A stretch of 64,000 bases of DNA. Origin: Limisphaerales bacterium. GTDB taxonomy: Bacteria; Verrucomicrobiota; Verrucomicrobiia; Limisphaerales; UBA1096. Shown in pieces: positions 38,085 to 48,726 of the stretch; within the stretch, counting starts at the first letter, position 1; each line of letters starts with the position of its first letter. The notes beneath the pieces are model-generated. The model had not been told where the DNA came from. It made no database searches and saw only the letters and a program-made list of their open reading frames with translations. A program made the position numbers and the translations under genes. Where the stretch lies: positions 1 to 64,000 of the forward strand of contig SHAK01000008.1 of the NCBI GenBank assembly GCA_004213515.1, read 5' to 3'.

Positions 38085-38960
38085 TTATTTGCTTTTCTTT
38101 TCGAAAACAAATAATTGATTTGGTTCTCCGACAATATAAAGAGTTCCTCGTTTATCGAGTGAGACGCCTTCTGCTTTAATTACTGTTTGCTTTAGTCCAG
38201 CTTGTCCACCTATTAAAGATAATCGGCTTTTTTCTATGCCGTACTTGTCCGCCTCGACTACGCAAGCAGACTCGTGGCTTAAAATTAACAGTCTTTCTTT
38301 TTTCGAATTATAATGAAGTCCAGATATATCTTTAAGACCTCTTCCGGCAACAGTCATTAGAATGGAGATGGGGTTTTCTTTGCTGCCTACGGGAGGAATG
38401 AGAACCTTGAATAAAGCAGCCGAACCTTTTTCTCTAGCCACGAAGAATGACTTTTTTATTGGATCATATGCTAGTCCTTCGATTCCATTAAGAGGGTTTA
38501 CCTTGATTCCTAAAGTTAGTTTTTTAGATTTTTTCCAACTAACTCCGCCATCACCTGGCTCAAGCTCTGTTAATACAATGTTACACTTGCCTTCTTCTGC
38601 AATTGCGAAAATGTCTTCCGTAACCCAGGCAATACCTTCAGTATCTTGAAATTTATTTAGATCAATTTTTCTTTTTAGTGATCCATCAAAAGTAATCTCA
38701 ACAACCCGTTGAGGTTGGTCAAGTACTACAAATAGACTGTCGCGTTTAGCGCTGTATGTCAGGCCAGAGGCATTTGCTTTTATTCCCTCAATGACGATAG
38801 GCCCCTTAACTAATGTGTATTGGTTTAGATTGAGTTGTTTATCTCCCTTTGTTAGCTCTTGATTAAGAAAAAGAGATATAATTATTAAGAAAAACTTCAT
38901 CCTGAAAACGTTCCCAATATAGCCCTTAAAATACTTGCTGTCACTCATGGCGTTAAGCAT
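38085..38960 (-). CDS. SdiA-regulated / esterase-like beta-propeller protein
   Basis: KANASGLTYSAKRDSLFVVLDQPQRVVEITFDGSLKRKIDL...DTEGIAWVTEDIFAIAEEG; signal peptide from an internal Met (~38897). Confidence 0.65.
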   Translation of the reverse strand: MLNAMSDSKYFKGYIGNVFRMKFFLIIISLFLNQELTKGDKQLNLNQYTLVKGPIVIEGIKANASGLTYSAKRDSLFVVLDQPQRVVEITFDGSLKRKIDLNKFQDTEGIAWVTEDIFAIAEEGKCNIVLTELEPGDGGVSWKKSKKLTLGIKVNPLNGIEGLAYDPIKKSFFVAREKGSAALFKVLIPPVGSKENPISILMTVAGRGLKDISGLHYNSKKERLLILSHESACVVEADKYGIEKSRLSLIGGQAGLKQTVIKAEGVSLDKRGTLYIVGEPNQLFVFEKKSK

Positions 38961-39042
38961 TTTATCAGTAGATTTGCTGTTATAATTTTTTATAACTTCT
39001 TAGTCACTGGACTTTGTTCAATGTTCAAGGCATTTTTTCGAT

Positions 39043-39879
39043 GTGAGTGATGATAAGCTTAATCAGCTCAGAGAAATCTTGCGCAGTTACGGCTCATGCT
39101 TAGTTGCGTATTCTGGTGGAGTAGATTCTGTTTTGCTAGCCTATATTGCTTATCAGGTTTTGGGGGATCGTGCGCTTGCCGTTATAGCCGATTCACCAAG
39201 TTTGCCGAGGCGTGAATTAGTCGAAGCGGAGGACATTTCAAAAAAATATGGTTTCCCATTAAGGGTTGTGAAAACAAACGAGTTTGGTAGCAGTGATTAT
39301 ACTGAGAATCCAGTGAATCGTTGTTATTTCTGTAAACACGAATTGTTTGTCCATTTGGAGTCAGTTGCAGCTAATGAAGGGTTTGATGTTCTTGTTTATG
39401 GTGAAAACTCAAGTGATATTGGCGATCATCGACCGGGAGCAGATGCAGCTAAAAAATTCAAGGTTCGCGCTCCTTTAAAAGATGCTGGAATGACAAAGAA
39501 TGATATTCGAGCCTGTTCAAAAGCGCTGAACTTGCCTACGGCGGATAAGCCTCAAATGCCATGCTTGAGTTCCCGTATCCCATATGGACAGAAGGTCACA
39601 CTAGAGAAACTTGCTATGATCGAAAAAGCTGAAGGGATTTTGCGTGATGCTGGATTTCGCGAGGTGCGGGTCAGGCATTATGAAGAGCCTGATGGCCCGA
39701 TAGCAAGACTTGAGCTTGGGCCAGAAGAGATGGATCGTTTTTTGTCTGAAGACTGGCAGTCTGCTATGACGGAAAGATTAAAAGGTTTTGGTTTTGTTAA
39801 AGTAGACCTTGATACCCGTGGATATCGGAGAGGTAGTCTCAATGAGGGGATTAAGGAAAAAAAACTAGCCAAGAGTTGA
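39043..39879 (+). CDS. larE: ATP-dependent sacrificial sulfur transferase LarE
   Basis: LVAYSGGVDSVLLAYIA; NRCYFCKHELF; MPCLSSRIPYG. Confidence 0.92.
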   Translation: MSDDKLNQLREILRSYGSCLVAYSGGVDSVLLAYIAYQVLGDRALAVIADSPSLPRRELVEAEDISKKYGFPLRVVKTNEFGSSDYTENPVNRCYFCKHELFVHLESVAANEGFDVLVYGENSSDIGDHRPGADAAKKFKVRAPLKDAGMTKNDIRACSKALNLPTADKPQMPCLSSRIPYGQKVTLEKLAMIEKAEGILRDAGFREVRVRHYEEPDGPIARLELGPEEMDRFLSEDWQSAMTERLKGFGFVKVDLDTRGYRRGSLNEGIKEKKLAKS

Positions 39880-40211
39880 TGCGGAAAAAGATCGCTAAGC
39901 TCTTGGATTTGCCGGAAGGGACGACCAAGCGATTTTCTTTTAACCGTAATGGTGTGAGGATCGATGCTTTTGTGGCGAATTTTAAGGGAGACATTGTTGC
40001 CTATGAGAATTTATGCCGACATTTACCCATAACACTTGATTACGGTGATGGTGAATTCTTCAGTAAAAATAACAATTTTTTTGTTTGTCAGACCCATGGT
40101 GCTTTTTATGAGCCAAAGACTGGCCTATGTGTTTCTGGCCCATGTGTTGGGGCCAGTCTTATCCAACTCAGTACTGAGTTGAATGATGGTGAGGTGTTCC
40201 TAGTCGGGTAG
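39879..40211 (+). CDS. Rieske-type [2Fe-2S] protein
   Basis: ENLCRHLPITLDYGDGEFF...FVCQTHGAFYEPKTGLCVSGPCVGASL: CxH ... CxxH ligand pattern. TGATG junction with larE. Confidence 0.85.
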   Translation: MRKKIAKLLDLPEGTTKRFSFNRNGVRIDAFVANFKGDIVAYENLCRHLPITLDYGDGEFFSKNNNFFVCQTHGAFYEPKTGLCVSGPCVGASLIQLSTELNDGEVFLVG

Positions 40212-40225
40212 CTCAGGCATATTTG

Positions 40226-41515
40226 CTACAGAGCCTTAGCCGCGATATCTTTACGGATGAAAGCTCCGTCGAAATTAATCATAGCGGCTGCCTCATACGC
40301 TAGGTTGCGAGCCAATAATAAGTTATCTCCAAGTGCTGTTACGCCTAGTACTCGCCCACCTGCAGTAAGAAATTCTCCATTTACCATTTTTGTGCCGGCG
40401 TGGAATACCTTAACGCCGGGTATGGCATCTGCATCTTCCAGCCCACTAATAACCTTTCCTTTTTCATAGTTGCTAGGATAGCCGCCAGATGCAATCACAA
40501 CACAAACAGCTGACTGTTCTGTCCACTGTAATTCGTGTTCGTCAAGTGTGCCGTTAATACTTGCTTCGAATAAATCGACTAGATCGTTTTGAAGGCGAGT
40601 AAGATATATTTGTGTCTCTGGATCGCCGAATCTAGCATTGAATTCAAGAACCTTTGGGCCTTCATCAGTAAGCATGATTCCAGGATAAATCATACCCCGA
40701 AAATCAATGCCTTCGCGGGCGCAGCCTGAGAGCCATGGCTCGATAACAGCGCTAGCAATTTCGGAAAGTTTATCTTCCTTTAGGAACGGTACGGGTGAGT
40801 ATGTTCCCATGCCGCCTGTATTAAGGCCGAGATCATTTTCAAGCGCACGTTTATGATCCTGAGAGCTAGGAAATAATTTAGCTGTTTTTCCATCGCATAG
40901 TGCATGAAGCGAAATTTCCATTCCTGTAATCAATTCCTGAATTAAAACACTGGTTCCAGCATCACCAAATGTTCGGTCGGTCATGATTTGTTCGATTGCA
41001 AGGTTTGCTTCGTCATTGCTATTGCAAATGAGCACACCTTTGCCGAGGGCTAATCCATCTGCTTTAACCGCACATTTTCCGCCAAGCTGAGAGGCGAAAG
41101 TCTTAGCTTTTTCTGAATCTTTAAATGATGCAGACTTCATTGTCGGCACGCCGTTTCGATCCATGAATTCCTGGGCGAAAATTTTTGATGATTCGAACTG
41201 AGCAGCTTGCTGTGTTGGTCCCCAGACTTGTAGTCCAATATTTTGAAATTTGTCGACGATCCCCATAGCCAAAGGATTGTCGGGACCAACAACGGTAAGA
41301 TCGACTTTGTTGTTTCGAGCAAATTCTAAAAGTGAATTTATGTTTTCAGCACCTATTTCCACGCACTCTACTGTAGAGTTGTTTGATTTGAGTGTTTCTT
41401 TAGCAATCCCGGGATTGCCTGGAGCACACCATATTTTTGTAGGGCGGAGAGATTGTGCCAGTTTCCAAACTAAGGTGTGTTCTCGGCCGCCTCCGCCGAT
41501 TACTAAAATTTTCAT
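40226..41515 (-). CDS. purD: Phosphoribosylamine--glycine ligase
   Basis: KILVIGGGGREHTLVWKLAQS; LNTGGMGTYSPVP; FNARFGDPETQ. Confidence 0.97.
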   Translation of the reverse strand: MKILVIGGGGREHTLVWKLAQSLRPTKIWCAPGNPGIAKETLKSNNSTVECVEIGAENINSLLEFARNNKVDLTVVGPDNPLAMGIVDKFQNIGLQVWGPTQQAAQFESSKIFAQEFMDRNGVPTMKSASFKDSEKAKTFASQLGGKCAVKADGLALGKGVLICNSNDEANLAIEQIMTDRTFGDAGTSVLIQELITGMEISLHALCDGKTAKLFPSSQDHKRALENDLGLNTGGMGTYSPVPFLKEDKLSEIASAVIEPWLSGCAREGIDFRGMIYPGIMLTDEGPKVLEFNARFGDPETQIYLTRLQNDLVDLFEASINGTLDEHELQWTEQSAVCVVIASGGYPSNYEKGKVISGLEDADAIPGVKVFHAGTKMVNGEFLTAGGRVLGVTALGDNLLLARNLAYEAAAMINFDGAFIRKDIAAKAL

Positions 41516-41651
41516 TTATATCAGGACTGAGCATCGTAAATCAGTGATCGCTTTGGGAAAGCATTTTCCATGTTTTCAATCTCGTAAAAGCGAAACGTGT
41601 AAAAATAATTTGAGCCAAGCGATCTTTCCCGGCACTCTTCTCCTGCCTGAA

Positions 41652-42950
41652 ATGCGTAAAGTAAATATAGGATTGGTAGGATGCGGAACCGTCGGGAGTG
41701 GCGTTGTTCAGGCCTTATCCCGTAACGGGGCGTTGATGGGATCACGACTAGGAGTGAAACTTTCACTGGCCAAGGTAGCTGTGCGAAACCCACGGAAGGC
41801 GCGTGCAGCTAGGTTGGCTAAGCGGATGGTTACTAATGATTGGGAATCTGTAGTTCGAGACCCGAAGATTGATGTGGTTGTTGAGTTGATGGGAGGAACC
41901 ACAACAGCCCGCAAAGTTGTTAATGAGGCATTGAAGCTTGGCAAACCTGTAGTGACTGCTAATAAAGCGCTTATTTCTGCACATGGAGAATCAATTTTCA
42001 AATTAGTTGAGAAAAACGGTGGTAATTTATATTATGAAGCTGCTGTTGCTGGCGGTATTCCTATCATAAAGTCTCTTAGGGAAGGTTTGAGTGGTAATCG
42101 TATTCAGAGCCTATACGGAATACTCAATGGAACTTGCAATTTCATACTGACCCAAATGGAGTTAGAAGGCAGGTCTTTTGAGGAAATTCTTCTTGATGCT
42201 CAAAGATTGGGTTATGCGGAGGCTGAGCCATCATTAGATGTTGATGGTTTTGATGCTCAGCACAAAGCGGGAATTCTAGCTTCTTTGGCACACGGTTTTT
42301 GGATCAAGCCTAATCAGATATTTGTTGAGGGTATTAGGCATATTACAACTCTCGACATACAGTTTGCTAGGCATTTGGGTTACTGTATAAAGCTTTTAGG
42401 AATTGTTAAAAAAATTGGTGACAAAGTGCAAATTGTTGTTCACCCCACACTTGTGCCAGAGAAACACGTGCTTGCGAATGTAAGCGGTGTATACAATGCG
42501 ATACTTGTCCGTGGAGATATTGTCGGAGACACCCTCCACTATGGGCAGGGAGCTGGGGCAGATGCTACTGCAAGTGCGGTTTTGAGTGATTTGGCGGATG
42601 CTTCGCTGGACTTAAAAAATGTCAGTATGGGAAGAGTTCCTCCATTTGTCCCTCATGATCAAAAGGGAAGTGTTTTACCTATTGAGGAGTCTGTTAATCC
42701 TTTTTATTTGCGATTAAGTGTGGTTGACAAACCCGGTACATTGGCGCGGATTGCAGCTATTCTTGGTGAATCGAAAATTGGAATTTGCACAGTGTTTCAG
42801 CCAGAGGGGCATGTTGGCGAAAGTGTCCCTTTAATAATGATGTTACATGATGCTACTGACGCCGCGATGCAAAAGGCTTTGAAACGAATTGGTCGACTTT
42901 CGGCAGTGAAGGCAAAGCCAACTATGATTCGTATTGAAAATTTTAATTAG
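41652..42950 (+). CDS. hom: Homoserine dehydrogenase
   Basis: MRKVNIGLVGCGTVGSGVVQAL; VTANKALIS; YEAAVAGGIPIIKSLREGLSGN; C-terminal ACT domain. Start corrected from 41250. Confidence 0.96.
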   Translation: MRKVNIGLVGCGTVGSGVVQALSRNGALMGSRLGVKLSLAKVAVRNPRKARAARLAKRMVTNDWESVVRDPKIDVVVELMGGTTTARKVVNEALKLGKPVVTANKALISAHGESIFKLVEKNGGNLYYEAAVAGGIPIIKSLREGLSGNRIQSLYGILNGTCNFILTQMELEGRSFEEILLDAQRLGYAEAEPSLDVDGFDAQHKAGILASLAHGFWIKPNQIFVEGIRHITTLDIQFARHLGYCIKLLGIVKKIGDKVQIVVHPTLVPEKHVLANVSGVYNAILVRGDIVGDTLHYGQGAGADATASAVLSDLADASLDLKNVSMGRVPPFVPHDQKGSVLPIEESVNPFYLRLSVVDKPGTLARIAAILGESKIGICTVFQPEGHVGESVPLIMMLHDATDAAMQKALKRIGRLSAVKAKPTMIRIENFN

Positions 42951-42962
42951 TCTTAACTTACA

Positions 42963-44048
42963 TTGAGCAACAAGATAAATCAGCAATCCACAGCCTGGCC
43001 CGGCCTTATCCGTCGCTATGCTGATCATTTGCCAGTTAATGAAGCTACCCCAATAGTGACTTTGTTAGAGGGGAATACTCCTCTAATAAAAGCAGATCGA
43101 CTTGCCCGTGAAATGGGGAGGGACATAGAATTATATCTCAAATACGAAGGGCTTAATCCAACAGCTTCATTTAAAGATCGTGGTATGACTATGGCTGTTT
43201 CCAAAGCGAAGGAGAGAGGCGCGGAAGTTGTAGTTTGTGCTAGTACTGGTAATACATCAGCTTCTGCAGCCGCATATGCAGCACGTGCTGGCTTAAAGTG
43301 TATTGTGCTATTACCAAATGGAAAAATAGCCTTAGGCAAATTGGCTCAGGCGCTAATGTATGGAGCGACTACGATTTCGATTGAAGGTAATTTTGATGAT
43401 GCGCTGCGTATTGTTAGAGAGTTAGGCGAGACGGGGCAAGTGGAGGTTGTTAATAGTGTTAATCCGGTGCGGATTGAAGGACAAAAGACTGCTTCATTTG
43501 AGATTGTAGATCAACTTGGTCAAGCTCCTGATTTCCATTTTTTACCAGTTGGAAATGCGGGCAATATAACCGCATATTGGAAAGGGTATAAGGAATATCA
43601 TGATATGGGACTTTCATCTTCGAAGCCAAGAATGTTTGGTTTTCAAGCAGCAAATTCAGCTCCAATAGTTGATGGATCACCTATTGAGAACCCTCAAACT
43701 GTAGCTACGGCCATAAGGATAGGGAATCCTGCGAGTTGGGTTGGTGCTACCAGCGCTGTAAAAGAATCCAATGGTCATATTGGTAAAGTAACAGATGATG
43801 AAATACTTATTGCATACAAGCAGTTAGCCAAAACAGAAGGAATATTTGCTGAGCCTGCTTGTGCCGCCCCACTAGCTGGATTGAAGCATTGCATGCTTAA
43901 TGAAAAAATTCCTGAGGGTAGTAAAATCGTTGTAACCTTAACTGGCCACGGATTAAAGGATCCTGATACAGCAATTAGTGAAGCTGGTTTTACTCCAACA
44001 ATAGTTGCTCCGGAATTAGGTGCTGTTAAGCAGATTATAGGGCTATAA
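42963..44048 (+). CDS. thrC: Threonine synthase (TTG start)
   Basis: NPTASFKDRGMTMAVSKAKERGAEVVVCASTGNTSASAAAYAARAGL; VGNAGNITAYWKGYKEYH. Confidence 0.95.
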   Translation: MSNKINQQSTAWPGLIRRYADHLPVNEATPIVTLLEGNTPLIKADRLAREMGRDIELYLKYEGLNPTASFKDRGMTMAVSKAKERGAEVVVCASTGNTSASAAAYAARAGLKCIVLLPNGKIALGKLAQALMYGATTISIEGNFDDALRIVRELGETGQVEVVNSVNPVRIEGQKTASFEIVDQLGQAPDFHFLPVGNAGNITAYWKGYKEYHDMGLSSSKPRMFGFQAANSAPIVDGSPIENPQTVATAIRIGNPASWVGATSAVKESNGHIGKVTDDEILIAYKQLAKTEGIFAEPACAAPLAGLKHCMLNEKIPEGSKIVVTLTGHGLKDPDTAISEAGFTPTIVAPELGAVKQIIGL

Positions 44049-44111
44049 GTTTTACTTGGGGCCAGCTTGACTTGCCATTCTTCTGCGGGGCTTTTACGGT
44101 CACTCCGCTTT

Positions 44112-45044
44112 ATGGAAAAAGTGGTAATTATAGGATCTGGTTGTGCAGGGTTGACTTCCGCCATTTACACCGCTCGAGCAAATCTTGAGCCATTAGTTCT
44201 CACAGGAGCGATGCCTGGCGGATTGCTTACTACCACAAGTATTGTTGAGAATTTCCCTGGGTTTTCAAATGGCATCGATGGCACTAATCTGATGATCGAG
44301 ATGCAACAGCAAGCGGAGCGTTTTGGGGCCAAAATTCAATTTGGGAGCACCGTTGAATCTGTTGATTTTAGTGGCCAGTCTTTAAAACTAACGGTTGATG
44401 GTAAAGAGGTTGAAACACAGACAGTAATAATTGCTAGTGGAGCCGGTCACCGACATTTAGGCTTATCTAGTGAAGCTAAGCTTGAGCGAAAGGGGGTTAC
44501 ATATTGTGCGACTTGTGATGGGGCACTTCCGGCTTTCCGTGATCAGCCGCTTGTTGTTGTAGGTGGGGGTGATTCGGCTTGTGAAGAAGCGACTTATCTA
44601 ACGCGATTTGCTTCTAAAGTTTATCTTGTGCATCGTCGCGATGAATTGCGTGCTTCTAAAATTATGTCTGAAAGGACATTAAACCACGAAAAAATCGAGC
44701 CAGTTTGGGACTCAGAAGTTATCGAGGTAATGGATGTTGAACAGGACAAAGTGACCGGCGTAAAGATTCTTAACAACAAGACGAATAGTGAGAAAACAAT
44801 CGATTGTGCGGGGCTATTTATTGCGATTGGTCACGTGCCTAATACACAGCTCTTTAAGGGGGTTATTAATATGGATGATGATGGCTATATTTTGCCTAAG
44901 CAGGGTCAGGAAACTAATGTGACCGGGGTATATGTTGCTGGTGATTGTTCTGATCGGGTTTACAGGCAAGCTATTACAGCCGCTGGGCAGGGTTGTGCTG
45001 CTGCGATTGATGCTGAACGCTACCTTGCATCACTTGCTCAATAA
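44112..45044 (+). CDS. trxB: Thioredoxin-disulfide reductase
   Basis: VVIIGSGCAGLTSAIYTARANLEPLVLTG; GVTYCATCDGALP; VYVAGDCSDRVYRQAITAAGQGCAAAIDAERYL. Confidence 0.96.
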   Translation: MEKVVIIGSGCAGLTSAIYTARANLEPLVLTGAMPGGLLTTTSIVENFPGFSNGIDGTNLMIEMQQQAERFGAKIQFGSTVESVDFSGQSLKLTVDGKEVETQTVIIASGAGHRHLGLSSEAKLERKGVTYCATCDGALPAFRDQPLVVVGGGDSACEEATYLTRFASKVYLVHRRDELRASKIMSERTLNHEKIEPVWDSEVIEVMDVEQDKVTGVKILNNKTNSEKTIDCAGLFIAIGHVPNTQLFKGVINMDDDGYILPKQGQETNVTGVYVAGDCSDRVYRQAITAAGQGCAAAIDAERYLASLAQ

Positions 45045-45087
45045 GGGAGCGCTTGGCCAATAGTCCCATTTAGCGCACACTCTTTTA

Positions 45088-45753
45088 GTGATGCAGTCAC
45101 GCAAAGCAAATATTAAACGCGAGACAGGCGAGACGAAGATTCGGCTTAGCCTTAATATTGATGGTAAGGGCAAGTCTAAGATATCCACTGGCATACCGTT
45201 TTTTGATCATATGCTTACACTTTTTGCTAAGCATTCGACAATTGATTTAAATCTTAGATGTGATGGGGACATTGAAGTGGATAATCATCACACGGTAGAG
45301 GATTGCGGGATAGCCCTAGGACAAGCATTTGAAGAGGCCTTAGGAGACAAGAAAGGTGTCAAGCGTTATGGAACTGGTTTTGATCCTTGTAATCCGTTCA
45401 CCGGTGAAGCATATGTTCCGATGGATGAATGCTTAACTCGTTGTGTGATTGATTTTAGTAATCGGCCACATCTCGTTTGGCGTGGGCTTTCTAAATTCAA
45501 TCAGAGAGCTATTAGTGATATGGACAAATCTCAGGATATGTCTTCCATGTTCCGCTTTGGTTTGGCCAAGGAATTCTTTCAGGCGTTTACGAATGATTCT
45601 CGATGTAACCTACACTTGGAATTGCTTTATGGAGAAGAGCCTCATCATATTGTTGAGGGTTTGTTTAAAGCTTTTGCCAGAGCAACTGATTTTGCTTGTC
45701 AGCATGATCCTCGTATCCTTGGTCAAATCCCAAGCACTAAAGGAAAACTCTAA
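45088..45753 (+). CDS. hisB: Imidazoleglycerol-phosphate dehydratase
   Basis: STGIPFFDHMLTLFAKHSTIDL; DNHHTVEDCGIALGQA; HHIVEGLFKAFARA; PSTKGKL. Confidence 0.95.
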   Translation: MMQSRKANIKRETGETKIRLSLNIDGKGKSKISTGIPFFDHMLTLFAKHSTIDLNLRCDGDIEVDNHHTVEDCGIALGQAFEEALGDKKGVKRYGTGFDPCNPFTGEAYVPMDECLTRCVIDFSNRPHLVWRGLSKFNQRAISDMDKSQDMSSMFRFGLAKEFFQAFTNDSRCNLHLELLYGEEPHHIVEGLFKAFARATDFACQHDPRILGQIPSTKGKL

Positions 45754-46145
45754 ATTGTCTTTAATTTAGTTATATGGATTTTTGGGTTTATTGGTTTAAA
45801 CTTTGTTTCATTGTTTCTTAGATAGCTTTTTAGGGTTTTTAGGTCAGTTGATGATGGTCTGTAAAAGGCTTTTTTTGGTGTTATTTCACAAATTTTCAAA
45901 TGTTCAGATTAATCTTGCTGATTAGTATTGTCTTAGCTTTGATCCAAATGAGGCAAAAAGCGCTATATATTGTGGTTTAGGTCAATTAAATATCACACTA
46001 TATTGGATCAGAATTGTTTTTGAATATAAGATTTAGTAGTTGTGATAATAGTGTGTTTTTTGTTATAAATATGGGGCTGCGGAAAGATTCTAGTTTGAAT
46101 TTTTTTCAGCCGGTTTGTTCCCCTATTTTTAATCCCGATAGATAA

Positions 46146-48704
<2,559 letters not shown>

Positions 48705-48726
48705 AACTTAATTTAATTATAGATTC

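Noticed and set aside
41250-41651. N-terminal extension of the homoserine dehydrogenase ORF
   Set aside because: It runs antisense through purD; the true start is ATG 41652 (MRKVNIGLVGCGTVG).
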